DNA from: Planotetraspora thailandica
Lineage (GTDB): Bacteria > Actinomycetota > Actinomycetes > Streptosporangiales > Streptosporangiaceae
Direction: 5' to 3'
Length of the DNA: 64,000 nucleotides
Assembly (NCBI RefSeq): GCF_016863335.1
Contig: NZ_BOOR01000043.1
Location: 1-64,000, forward strand
Below the pieces are notes generated by a model. It was not told the DNA's origin. It searched no databases and saw only the letters and a program-made list of their open reading frames with translations. Position numbers and translations under genes: made by a program. This document shows, in pieces, positions 25,660-34,201 of the stretch. Position 1 is the stretch's first letter. Every line of letters begins with the position of its first letter.

Positions 25660-26913
25660 ATGACGTCAACCGAGCTGGAGGAGTCGACCGACGTCATGTC
25701 CGGCACCGATGAGCCGCGCAGAACCCCCCGCACCTACATCCCGGCGCGCGACGCCGAGCCCGTCTCATTCGCGGAGCGGCGCCAGCCAGGCAGGATGACC
25801 CTCTCCGACAAGCTCAACCTCTTCGGCGCCGCGCTTGCGGCCGTCTCGGTGACCACCCTGTTGTTCGGCCGCCTGGCGGCGATGTCCGGCGTGCTCGGCG
25901 CGCTCGTGGTGACCGGCGTCGTGTTCGTTCTGCTCTACGCGTTGCTCGTGCGGATGTCGGACGACCGGCAGGCGGTCAGGGACCGCGTGATGACGGTGAT
26001 GCTGGCGGCCACCGGGCTGCTGCTGTTCCTCGTGCTCGTGTTCATCGTGATCTTCACCGTGACCCGTGGCGCGGACGCGCTCCCGCACCTGAACTTCTTC
26101 ACCGAGGACCTGTCGCTCACCGGTCCACTGGACCCGCTCGACGTCGGCGGTGTCCTGCACGCGATCCTCGGCACGTTGATCCAGATCAGCATCGCGCTGG
26201 TCATCACGATCCCGCTGGGCCTGTCCGCGGCGGTCTACCTCAATGAAGTGGGCGGCAGGTTCGCCCGCTTCGTGCGCACCATCGTCGAGGCGATGACGGC
26301 CCTGCCGTCGATCGTGGCGGGCTTGTTCATCTACGCGGCCGTCATCCAAGGCTTCGGTCTCGGGAAGTCCGGCTTCGCCGCCGCCCTCGCGATCACCGTG
26401 ATGATGCTGCCGATCGTCATCCGCGCCGCCGACGTGGTGCTGCGACTGGTGCCGGGCAATCTGCGTGAGGCGAGCCAGGCCCTCGGCTCGTCGCAGTGGC
26501 GCACCATCTGGCACGTGGTGCTCCCGACGGCCCGCTCCGGGTTGGCGACGGCGGTCATCCTCGGCACCGCGCGCGGGATCGGCGAGACGTCGCCGGTGCT
26601 GCTGACCGCGGGCATCTCCGCCGCGGTCAACGTCAACCCCTTCAAGGGGCCGATGATCTCGCTGCCGCTGCAGACATTCGAGTTCGTCAAGTCTCCGGAG
26701 CCCGCCTTCATCGCCCGCGGTTTCGGGACGGCGGCCACCCTGCTGACCCTGGTCCTGATCCTCTTCGCCGCCGCCCGCGTCGTCGGCGGGCGTGCCCCCG
26801 GCCAACTGTCCGGCCGGCGCAAACGCGCCATCGCCCGCGCATCCCTCGCGGACGCGGGCCGTTTCAAGGCCGCCGAGCGGCGGCACGGCGGCGGGGCAGG
26901 CCCGGCGTCATGA
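25660..26913 (+). CDS. pstA: Phosphate ABC transporter permease PstA
   Basis: 417 residues, longer than the usual ~290 because of an N-terminal region with a disordered part and two additional membrane helices (LFGAALAAVSVTTLLFGRL and VLGALVVTGVVFVLLYALLV). The core matches PstA: GTLIQISIALVITIPLGLSA, VEAMTALPSIVAGLFIYAAV and the coupling motif EASQALGSSQWRTIWHVVLP. It starts two bases after the pstC stop and overlaps the following reading frame by ATGA. The additional helices could provide a docking site for the anchored partners encoded nearby; that is speculation. Confidence 0.93.
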   Translation: MTSTELEESTDVMSGTDEPRRTPRTYIPARDAEPVSFAERRQPGRMTLSDKLNLFGAALAAVSVTTLLFGRLAAMSGVLGALVVTGVVFVLLYALLVRMSDDRQAVRDRVMTVMLAATGLLLFLVLVFIVIFTVTRGADALPHLNFFTEDLSLTGPLDPLDVGGVLHAILGTLIQISIALVITIPLGLSAAVYLNEVGGRFARFVRTIVEAMTALPSIVAGLFIYAAVIQGFGLGKSGFAAALAITVMMLPIVIRAADVVLRLVPGNLREASQALGSSQWRTIWHVVLPTARSGLATAVILGTARGIGETSPVLLTAGISAAVNVNPFKGPMISLPLQTFEFVKSPEPAFIARGFGTAATLLTLVLILFAAARVVGGRAPGQLSGRRKRAIARASLADAGRFKAAERRHGGGAGPAS

Positions 26914-26954
26914 GTCCTCCCATACGAGCAGCTGTCACGAAAGGTCCACGCATC

Positions 26955-28658
26955 ATGTTGCTGCCAGGCCGTACGGCGAGCACTCTGCTCGCCGCGTGCC
27001 GCCGAGCCCTTCTCATCGCCCTCGCGACCTTGCTGGCATGTTCGGCGACCGCCCTACCGGTGCGCGCCGAGACCTACGAGCCGATCACCGGGTCCGGCTC
27101 CACCTGGTCGCAGAACGCGATCGACCAGTGGCGCAAAAACGTCAAGGCCAACTACAACATGACGGTGAACTTCGAGGGCGTCGGCTCCTCCGTCGGTCGC
27201 ACGCAGTTCATCGCCAATCAGGTCGACTTCGCGATCAGCGAGATCCCGTTCCAGAAGACCGTCGCCGCGGGGGCGCAGACGTCCGAGAGGCCCGAGGAAG
27301 GCACCTACGCCTACATGCCGATCGTCGCCGGCGGCACGGCGTTCATGTACAACCTCAAGATCAACGGGAAGCGGGTGACGAACCTGCGCCTGTCCGGGCA
27401 GACGATCACCAAGATCTTCACCGGCGTCATCACCAAGTGGAACGACCCGGCCATCAAGGCCGACAACCCCGGCTTGGTGATGCCGAACCGGACCATCACA
27501 CCGGTGGTACGCGCGGACGGTTCCGGCACCTCGGCCCAGTTCTCCATGTGGATGTCCAAGCGCCACGGCGCCCTGTGGAACGCGTTCTGCGCGAAGGTCG
27601 GCTGGAAGACGCCGTGCGGCCTGACCTCGCAGTACCCCGCACCCGCCGGGTTCAAGGCGCAGAACGGCTCGCTCGGCGTCGCCGGCTACGTCTCCCAGAG
27701 CTACGGCGAAGGCGCCATCACCTACGTCGAGTACTCCTACGCGCTGAAGTCCGGCTTCCCGGTCGCCAAGGTGCTCAACGAGGCCGGCTACTACGTCGAG
27801 CCCACCGCATCCTCGGTGGCCGTGGCGCTAATCAAAGCTGAGATCAACCCCAACCCCAGGTCCGCCGACTACCTCACCCAGATCCTCGACAAGGTCTACG
27901 CCAACAAGGACCCGCGGACCTACCCCCTGTCCAGCTACTCGTACATGATCCTGCCCACGAAGGTGCGCCCGGGCGGCACGTTCACCGAGAGCAAGGGGAA
28001 GACGCTCGGCGCCTTCGGCACCTACTTCCTCTGTGAGGGACAGCAGCAGGCCGACCAGCTCGGCTACTCGCCACTGCCGATGAACCTCGTCCTCGCCGGG
28101 GCCGAGCAGATCAAGCGGATCCCCGGCGTGGGCAACGTCGCGGTCAACATCAACAAATGCAACAACCCGACGTTCAAGCCGGGGGAGAGCCCGTCGCAAA
28201 ACCAGCTCGCCAAGACAGCCCCGCAGCCGAGGTCCTGCGACAAGGTCGGTCCGACGCAGTGCACCACCGGCACGGCCGGCGCGAGGCAGGACACTCCTGT
28301 GACCACTCCCACCCAGGGACGGTCGGTGGACACCTCCACCTCCGACGCCGGCGCGGGCCCCGCCGACGGCAACGCCAGCAACGAGCAGGTGCCGCAGGAC
28401 CAGGCCGTCGATCCGACGGCGTTCGACGCCGACGGTGTTCCGCTGTCGGGGTCGGCCCGCTCGAGCGGCACGGCGGTCGCCTCGCCATTCGAGCTCGCGT
28501 CGTCGGAGGGCTGGAGCTCGACGCAGACGCTCATGGCCATCGCCGGGGTGCTGGTGCTCGGCCTGGTGGCCGGACCACCGCTGCTGGCCCGGCGGCTGCG
28601 GCGGTCCGGTGCTCCGTCGACGACCGCGAGCCGGTCCGGGGCGTCCGGTGGACAGTGA
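26955..28658 (+). CDS. pstS: PstS phosphate-binding protein with C-terminal membrane anchor
   Basis: 567 residues from ATG at 26955, chosen because it gives a normal signal peptide (cleavage near PVRA-ET). An ATG at 26910, overlapping pstA, would make an unusually long leader. The binding domain (~40-420) opens YEPITGSGSTWSQNAIDQW and carries the phosphate loop VVRADGSGTSAQF, close to the RADGSGT loop of PstS. Instead of a lipobox it has a ~130-residue Thr/Ser/Pro/Gln-rich spacer and a C-terminal membrane helix followed by ARRLRRS. The receptor is thus tethered at its C-terminus on a long stalk, unlike lipoprotein PstS. Confidence 0.88.
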   Translation: MLLPGRTASTLLAACRRALLIALATLLACSATALPVRAETYEPITGSGSTWSQNAIDQWRKNVKANYNMTVNFEGVGSSVGRTQFIANQVDFAISEIPFQKTVAAGAQTSERPEEGTYAYMPIVAGGTAFMYNLKINGKRVTNLRLSGQTITKIFTGVITKWNDPAIKADNPGLVMPNRTITPVVRADGSGTSAQFSMWMSKRHGALWNAFCAKVGWKTPCGLTSQYPAPAGFKAQNGSLGVAGYVSQSYGEGAITYVEYSYALKSGFPVAKVLNEAGYYVEPTASSVAVALIKAEINPNPRSADYLTQILDKVYANKDPRTYPLSSYSYMILPTKVRPGGTFTESKGKTLGAFGTYFLCEGQQQADQLGYSPLPMNLVLAGAEQIKRIPGVGNVAVNINKCNNPTFKPGESPSQNQLAKTAPQPRSCDKVGPTQCTTGTAGARQDTPVTTPTQGRSVDTSTSDAGAGPADGNASNEQVPQDQAVDPTAFDADGVPLSGSARSSGTAVASPFELASSEGWSSTQTLMAIAGVLVLGLVAGPPLLARRLRRSGAPSTTASRSGASGGQ

Positions 28659-28669
28659 CGCCATGCGCC

Positions 28670-28691
28670 GTTCACCCAGCCGTCCATCCAG
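28670..28691 (+). promoter_or_regulatory. PHO-box-like site before the large surface protein
   Basis: One good PhoP unit, GTTCACCCAGC (28670-28680), is followed directly by a poor second unit, CGTCCATCCAG. It lies 11 bases after the pstS stop and ~130 bases before the GTG at 28813. The weak second unit makes this the least certain of the four sites. Confidence 0.45.
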
Positions 28692-28733
28692 GGTCGCCCA
28701 TCGGCTGGCACGGATCTGGCAAGGTAGTCAGCG

Positions 28734-28771
28734 GCAATCTGAATTGAGAGAATCTACATCGTGGCAAGGTA
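28734..28771 (+). promoter_or_regulatory. Second copy of the pstC promoter-proximal element
   Basis: GCAATCTGAATTG (28734-28746) and CATCGTGGCAAGGTA (28757-28771) differ from the pstC copy by one base each, with six more bases between the two blocks. The similarity argues for a shared control signal rather than chance. Confidence 0.4.
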
Positions 28772-28812
28772 GTGCTCGGAACGTCCGCCAGCCCGCAGGG
28801 AGGGTGAAGGTC

Positions 28813-31383
28813 GTGATCGTGACAGCTGCACAGCAGATGGTTCGGCGAGCGCGTGTCTCCCGCCGCGCGATCGCGGCGGCGCTTGCCGTGTCGACGCTTG
28901 CCCTGGTGGGCGCCGGGGTGACGACACCGTCCCCGGCGAGTGCCGCGCCGGAGGGTGGCGATCGTCTCACCACCTCCGCGGTGACCGTCACGATTCCCGC
29001 CGACCACCCCGACGCGAGCCTGCGCGGGCTGAGGGTCACCGTGTCGCAGACCAAGAACCTCGTCAACCAGGGCATCCAGGTGACGTGGTCCGGGTGGAAG
29101 GCCGGCACGCCGCTCGGCGACACCACGGGCAACTACTTCATGCAGGCCATGCAGTGCTGGGGCGGCCAGGACCCGGACGTGCCCACCATGCCGAACCGGC
29201 GAACCTGCCAATACGGACCTCTCAAGACTAACTACGGCAATCGCGGGAGTCGGTCGGTGGCCGTCAACGGGCAACCCCAATTTCTCCCGTTTCGTCCGGT
29301 GACCGGCGCTCCCGAGATTGACACCGACTACGATCCCAGGAGCAATAACGACCGTTCCGCCGTCAACCAGTACTGGAACTACACGACGCAGAACGGGATC
29401 CAGGCTGTGCCGACCAGCGCGAACGGCACGGGCTCGCTGGACTTCGAGGTGCAGACGGGCGCCGAGTCTCCCGGCCTCGGTTGCGGAGACCGGCTCACCG
29501 CGGCCGACGGGAAGGTGACCGGCCGGCCGTGCTGGCTCGTCGTGGTGCCCCGCGGAGCAGGGGACCAGATCACAGGCCCCATGGAGCCGGCGGTGTGGGC
29601 CAACGCACTCGCCTTCCGGCTCGACTTCGTTCCCGCCGGATCGGCGTGCGCACTGGGCGCGCAGGAGGTGCGGATCGCCGGCAGCGAGCTCGCCACGGAC
29701 GCCAGCCTGTCGTGGCAGCGCCGGCTGTGCCGCGACGGCGCGGTCTACACTTACGGGCAGATGGGCGAGCCGGAGGCGCGCCGCCAACTCCTCGCCGGGT
29801 CGAGCGGGGCGCCGGCCGCCGCCGTCACGGTCAACCCGGTCGACCCGGAGACGCTCTCCGAGGGGCAGAGCGTCGACTACGCACCGCTGACGCTTTCCGG
29901 CATCGCACTCGGCTACGTCTACGAGGCGCCCCCCGTCAATGAGCAGGACCCACCAGAGGTCAAGCTGCTCACAGGCACCCGCATCGAGGGCTTCAAACTG
30001 ACCCCGCGCCTGGTGGCGAAGCTGCTGACCATGTCCTACCGCAATGACCTGTCGCAGGCCCTGGGCCCAAAGAAGATCCACGGCACAGACTACGCCGTGT
30101 ACCCCGTGAACGCGGACTACAAGTGGGGCGTGGGCAACCCGCTCAGCATCGTGCAGGATCCGGACTTCGTGCGACTCAATCCGATCGTGAAGTACTGGCC
30201 CGGAGACTACCAATTCAACTTCATGGTGCCGCTGGACAACAGCGACCAGGCGCGTGCCGTCTGGTCGTGGATCCTGCAGGATGCGTCGGCCCGTCGCTGG
30301 CTGTCGGGCGTGCCGGACGAGTGGGGGATGCGGGTCAACCCTTACTACTCCACCAACGCCGACTACAACCCGACCGATACGCCGGCGGAGTATCCGGTGG
30401 ACAACTACCCGCTGTCGGACCCGTGGTGCGACCAGTATCCGCTCCACCTCGACGGCTACGAGGGGAACCAGGACCAGCGTCCGGAACGGTGCGCCACCGA
30501 GCGCAAGCCGTACGTCTCCGACGGGCACCAGGGCGGCCAGTTCGCCCTGGTCGACAACGATCCGCAGAAGAACGTGTGGGACCCGTCGGAGCCGCCGCCG
30601 CCGGGGGTCTGGAAGGCGGGCGGCAGGGCGCTGCCCGCTCAGCGGCGGGCGTGGGCGATCACGGACACGGCGACCGCGGAACGCTACAAGCTGTCGCTCG
30701 CGTCCCTGTGCGACGGCAACGGCGCCCACTGCGTCACGCCGACCACGCGGACGCTGCAGGCCGCGGTGCCGGCGATGACCGCGGTGGCCGGCACCCGCGT
30801 GCGCCAGCTCGACCCGGCCAAGGTGCCGGACGGCGCCTACCCGCTGACCGTGCTCTCCTACGCCGCGGTGCCCTATGGAGACTTCAATGGCGACGGCAAG
30901 GAGGACCGCTCCGCGAAGACGCGGGCCGACCTCGCCCGCTACGTGACGGTGGCCACGACGGAAGGGCAGACCTCCGGCACAGAGTTCGGCCAGCTCCCAC
31001 CCGGCTACACACCACTGCCGAAGGGCCTGCGCGCCGAGGCCCGAGCCGCGGCCAAGCTGATCGCGGGCCGGAAAGGCGGCGGAAACGGCCCCGGGACGGA
31101 CGATCCCAAGGGGGGCACCGCCCGGTTCACCGTCCCCGGCGAGGACGGCGACAGCTCGACAGACCCGGACTCCGGTGCGGACGTCGATGCGGGAGGCGGT
31201 GCCTCCGACCCGCGGGGCGCGGGCTTAGCGGCCGGCCCGCTGGCGGGCTCGGCGACACCCGCTGACCCGGGCGCCCTGAGCGCCGCCCTCGTCCCGGCAC
31301 TGCTCGTCTTCGGACTACTGACAGGGGCTGCGGCCCCGTTACTCGGGCGGCTGCGCCGCCGGACCGGGGATGGTGCGCCGTGA
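28813..31383 (+). CDS. Large secreted periplasmic-binding-like surface protein with C-terminal anchor
   Basis: About 856 residues from GTG at 28813, chosen for GGGAGGG eight bases upstream. A signal peptide ends near SPASA-AP. The ectodomain shows segments found in PstS-like binding proteins of actinobacteria (ALGYVYEAPPVNEQDPP, GFKLTPRLVAKLLTMSYRND, WILQDASARRWLSGVPDEWG) but it is far larger and only loosely related. At ~692 a DFNGDGKED loop resembles an EF-hand-type calcium site. A Gly/Asp/Ser-rich stalk and a C-terminal membrane helix (ALLVFGLLTGAAAPLLGRLRRR) complete it. It sits directly after pstS under its own PHO-like site. Ligand unknown. Confidence 0.75.
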   Translation: MIVTAAQQMVRRARVSRRAIAAALAVSTLALVGAGVTTPSPASAAPEGGDRLTTSAVTVTIPADHPDASLRGLRVTVSQTKNLVNQGIQVTWSGWKAGTPLGDTTGNYFMQAMQCWGGQDPDVPTMPNRRTCQYGPLKTNYGNRGSRSVAVNGQPQFLPFRPVTGAPEIDTDYDPRSNNDRSAVNQYWNYTTQNGIQAVPTSANGTGSLDFEVQTGAESPGLGCGDRLTAADGKVTGRPCWLVVVPRGAGDQITGPMEPAVWANALAFRLDFVPAGSACALGAQEVRIAGSELATDASLSWQRRLCRDGAVYTYGQMGEPEARRQLLAGSSGAPAAAVTVNPVDPETLSEGQSVDYAPLTLSGIALGYVYEAPPVNEQDPPEVKLLTGTRIEGFKLTPRLVAKLLTMSYRNDLSQALGPKKIHGTDYAVYPVNADYKWGVGNPLSIVQDPDFVRLNPIVKYWPGDYQFNFMVPLDNSDQARAVWSWILQDASARRWLSGVPDEWGMRVNPYYSTNADYNPTDTPAEYPVDNYPLSDPWCDQYPLHLDGYEGNQDQRPERCATERKPYVSDGHQGGQFALVDNDPQKNVWDPSEPPPPGVWKAGGRALPAQRRAWAITDTATAERYKLSLASLCDGNGAHCVTPTTRTLQAAVPAMTAVAGTRVRQLDPAKVPDGAYPLTVLSYAAVPYGDFNGDGKEDRSAKTRADLARYVTVATTEGQTSGTEFGQLPPGYTPLPKGLRAEARAAAKLIAGRKGGGNGPGTDDPKGGTARFTVPGEDGDSSTDPDSGADVDAGGGASDPRGAGLAAGPLAGSATPADPGALSAALVPALLVFGLLTGAAAPLLGRLRRRTGDGAP

Positions 31384-31453
31384 ACCGGACGCACCATCCC
31401 CGGCCCCCAGACCTGCTGAGGACCGTCGAACAGGCGGCGGATCCTCGGCTGGA

Positions 31454-31480
31454 CTGCCACCGGACCGAACCCGGTGGCAG
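31454..31480 (+). terminator. Hairpin before the PstS-like/WxL array
   Basis: CTGCCACCGG (31454-31463) pairs with CCGGTGGCAG (31471-31480) around a 7-base loop, in the 158-base gap between the large surface protein and the first array gene. No U-tract follows, so it may be a weak terminator, an attenuator or an mRNA-stabilising stem. Nothing else was recognised in the gap. Confidence 0.4.
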
Positions 31481-31541
31481 TGCACGCCCCGGCGGGAAAC
31501 GCGCCCGCCGGTCCGACCCTCCACGAAAGGGAGGATCGCAA

Positions 31542-32687
31542 GTGCGTAAGAGTAACGCTATCGCTGCCGCGCTCGCAGCGACAGCCGCGAGCACACTCAT
31601 GCTCGCTGGTACGCCGGCCATGGCCGAGCCGACGGGCCCCGTCAGCGCGGCGAACATCGTCGGCACCGGCTCGGACACCACCCAGGACGTGCTCAACGCC
31701 CTCACCGCAGATCTCGCCCCGCTCGACGGCGTGGTGTCCTTCAACGCCACGGGGCTCCCCGACCCGATCACGGTGGGCAGCACCAGCTTCAAGCGGCCGA
31801 ACGGCTCGTCCAGCGGCGTCAAGGCCCTCAGCCGTTCGATCGACAGCACCGGCACGCCGAACATCAGTGGCCTGCTTGACTTCGCCCGCTCCTCCCGCGG
31901 CCCGGCCGCGGGAACCGATCTCGGTGCGGCCGGGGCGCTGACGTTCATCCCGATGGCCCGCGACGCGGTCGCCTACGCCTACAACGGCGCGGGCCTGAGC
32001 AACCTGACGCGCACGCAGCTTCAGGGGATCTACCAGGCCGACACCGCTGCGCAGGCCAAGGCTGCCGCCGGTGGCGTCGACGTGACGCCGCTCCTGCCGC
32101 AGGCCGGCTCGGGAACTCGGTCGTTCTTCATCGGGGCGATCGGTCTGACCGAGGCAACGCTCGGCGACTACGTGCTGGCCCAGACGACTCCGCAGGAGAA
32201 CAAGGCGGACGGCATCGTCACCCCCGGAAAGATCGTGCCGTTCTCCACGGGGCAGTGGATCGCCCAGCGCAACGGCGTGACCGAGTCGCACGTCAACGTG
32301 GCCTACGGGCTGGGCACCCGCCTGGGCTCGCCGGTCGCCGACGTGCTCGGTGACCCGGTCGACCCCACACTGACCTCGGCCGGCAAGCTCGTTCCCAACC
32401 CGGACTACTACTCCGACGCCACGTTCGGTCGTGACGTGTACAACGTGGTGGAGACCGCGCGGATCACGGTCGGCAACGCGAAGTACGACTCCGCGCTGGC
32501 GGCCGTGTTCTCCGGGTCGTCTTCGACGATCGCTTCGGCCGACTCCGACGTGATCATCGCCAAGTACGGATTCCAGGTCGTTTCCTACGCCGGTGACACC
32601 GACATCCCCGGCTCCGGCGAGATTACTACGGGTACGGGCGTGGGCGACCACGCGAAGGGCGGGGCGCTCGAGCCTGGGTCGTGGTAA
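31542..32687 (+). CDS. Secreted PstS-like binding protein, array copy 1
   Basis: 381 residues from GTG at 31542 with GGGAGG seven bases upstream. A signal peptide ends at TPAMA-EP; there is no anchor, so it is released or held by partners. NIVGTGSDTTQDVLNALTAD, LDFARSSRGPAAGTD and TFIPMARDAVAYAYNGAG follow the layout of phosphate-type binding proteins, and PQAGSGTRSFF corresponds to the ligand loop (GSGT). The ligand could be phosphate or a phosphorylated polymer. It heads a repeated module of binding-protein gene, hairpin and WxL gene. Confidence 0.78.
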   Translation: MRKSNAIAAALAATAASTLMLAGTPAMAEPTGPVSAANIVGTGSDTTQDVLNALTADLAPLDGVVSFNATGLPDPITVGSTSFKRPNGSSSGVKALSRSIDSTGTPNISGLLDFARSSRGPAAGTDLGAAGALTFIPMARDAVAYAYNGAGLSNLTRTQLQGIYQADTAAQAKAAAGGVDVTPLLPQAGSGTRSFFIGAIGLTEATLGDYVLAQTTPQENKADGIVTPGKIVPFSTGQWIAQRNGVTESHVNVAYGLGTRLGSPVADVLGDPVDPTLTSAGKLVPNPDYYSDATFGRDVYNVVETARITVGNAKYDSALAAVFSGSSSTIASADSDVIIAKYGFQVVSYAGDTDIPGSGEITTGTGVGDHAKGGALEPGSW

Positions 32688-32737
32688 CCCCGTGGCGGTC
32701 GCTGAGCTACGCAAGTAAGTCCTGACACCAATCGCAA

Positions 32738-32769
32738 GTGGGACCGGCCGAGCGCTCGGCCGGTCCCAC
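32738..32769 (+). terminator. Perfect 32-bp palindrome between array genes (hairpin 1)
   Basis: GTGGGACCGGCCGAGC followed at once by its exact reverse complement. Related hairpins recur at 35396, 36883 and 37721, each before a WxL-type gene and each followed by a conserved leader (tgtctccctcc, then AAAGGACGTA and the start). Termination, attenuation and processing are all possible. Confidence 0.55.
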
Positions 32770-32817
32770 ACCAGCGGGCCCGCGGCTGTCTCCCTCCTCC
32801 GCATCAAGGACGTACAC

Positions 32818-34158
32818 ATGCAACAACTGATGAGGCACCGGCGGGTGGCGATGGTGGCCGCGGCGCTGGGTGTGGCGACACTCGTGGTTGCCTCCCCGGC
32901 TTACGCCGATCCGATCGAGGGTCACGAGATCCGGCAGTTCCAGATCACACCGCAGACCAGCCCGCTGCGGGTCAACAGCACGCCGATCACGATCGTCGAC
33001 CCGGAGGCCTGCGCGAGCGGGACCGCCTACGTGGCACTGACGCGGCCCGGCAATGAGCTCACGCCGAGCAAGTGGATCCGCTTTTCCACCGACCAGCACG
33101 CGACGTCAGACTCAAGCCTGCGCAACTACACAGGCGCGTCGTCGGTGGCCGACACCAATGAGAGCAACGCCTTTCTCCTGGAATACGGCACCTCCTGGTC
33201 GGTGGTCCGGTCGTGCTGGACGTCGGGCAGCTTTACCACGCCTCCGTCCGAGGGAACCCTGGCCCCGGGGTCCCCGGTCTACATGGTGACGGTCAAGAAG
33301 CTCACCGAGGCCGAGGCGGCGGCCCACCTGGGCGGCACGGCCGCGCCTGCCTGGGCCACGCTCGTGCCGGTCGTCGGGTCGGAGGAGGCCGTGCCCACGG
33401 CCCCGACGCGCGTCACCGTGGCTCCTGGCGATCAGTCCCTCGCGGTGTCGTGGGACGCGGTCACCGCGAACCCCGCGGTGAGCGGCTACAAGATCGCGGT
33501 GACGGCCGGTGGCACGCCGGTCGCGGGTTCGCCGTTCGCGGCGGGCGCGGGCGAAACGAGGGCGGTCATCAACGGCCTCGCCGCCGGCACGCAATACACC
33601 GTGACGGTCACGGCCACCAACTCCCTCGGCGACGGCCCGGCCAGTGCTTCGGTCACCGGTATTCCCAATTTCAGCTCGGGCAGGGTCGCTGTGAAGGTCG
33701 ACGTCCCCGTGTCGGGTTACGGCAGCCTCTCCTTGCGTGTGCCTACTTCAGGCGTCGCCGACCTCGGTAATGCGGTCGAGCAAGGCGACGGCACGTTCAG
33801 GGCGAGCGGCCGGCTGGGCGAGATCACCGTGACCGACCGGCGCGTCCCGATCGACCGTACGCCGTGGTCGCTGCAGGCCACAGTCAGCGACTTCGTCTCC
33901 ACCGCCGACGCGACCAAGAAGTTCTCGTCCGCGCAGCTCGGGTCCGCCCCGACCGTCACGGGTGCGGGTCTCACCGCGGGTCCCGCGCAGGCGGCCGGGT
34001 CGGGTCAGGAGACGCGGCTCCTTGCCAACGCGGTCGCGGGCTCGTCGGGGGGGACTGCGACCGCCACCGTGAACGCCGACCTGTCGCTCGTGGTGCCCCG
34101 CGGCATAACGAAGGGCACTTACCGGTCCACCATGACCGTCGACCTGATCAAGAGCTGA
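32818..34158 (+). CDS. Secreted FN3-WxL surface protein, array copy 1
   Basis: 446 residues. A signal peptide ends at SPAYA-DP. Residues ~30-185 form an unrecognised domain (HEIRQFQITPQTSPLRVNST, LTPSKWIRFSTDQHATSDSS, SWSVVRSCWTSG) shared by four proteins in the array. A fibronectin type III domain follows (VPTAPTRVTVAPGDQSLAVS, SGYKIAVTAGGTPVAG, YTVTVTATNSLGDGP). The last ~160 residues resemble a WxL domain: TPWSLQATVSDF holds the W-x-L motif, and LSLVVPRGITKGTYRSTMTV the usual terminal strand, although the second WxL motif reads TVDL. WxL domains attach proteins to the Gram-positive cell wall and bind DUF916 partners. Confidence 0.78.
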   Translation: MQQLMRHRRVAMVAAALGVATLVVASPAYADPIEGHEIRQFQITPQTSPLRVNSTPITIVDPEACASGTAYVALTRPGNELTPSKWIRFSTDQHATSDSSLRNYTGASSVADTNESNAFLLEYGTSWSVVRSCWTSGSFTTPPSEGTLAPGSPVYMVTVKKLTEAEAAAHLGGTAAPAWATLVPVVGSEEAVPTAPTRVTVAPGDQSLAVSWDAVTANPAVSGYKIAVTAGGTPVAGSPFAAGAGETRAVINGLAAGTQYTVTVTATNSLGDGPASASVTGIPNFSSGRVAVKVDVPVSGYGSLSLRVPTSGVADLGNAVEQGDGTFRASGRLGEITVTDRRVPIDRTPWSLQATVSDFVSTADATKKFSSAQLGSAPTVTGAGLTAGPAQAAGSGQETRLLANAVAGSSGGTATATVNADLSLVVPRGITKGTYRSTMTVDLIKS

Positions 34159-34201
34159 GCGCGCGCCGGAGCCAGACCCTCCAGGAAAGGGAGGATCAGA
34201 A

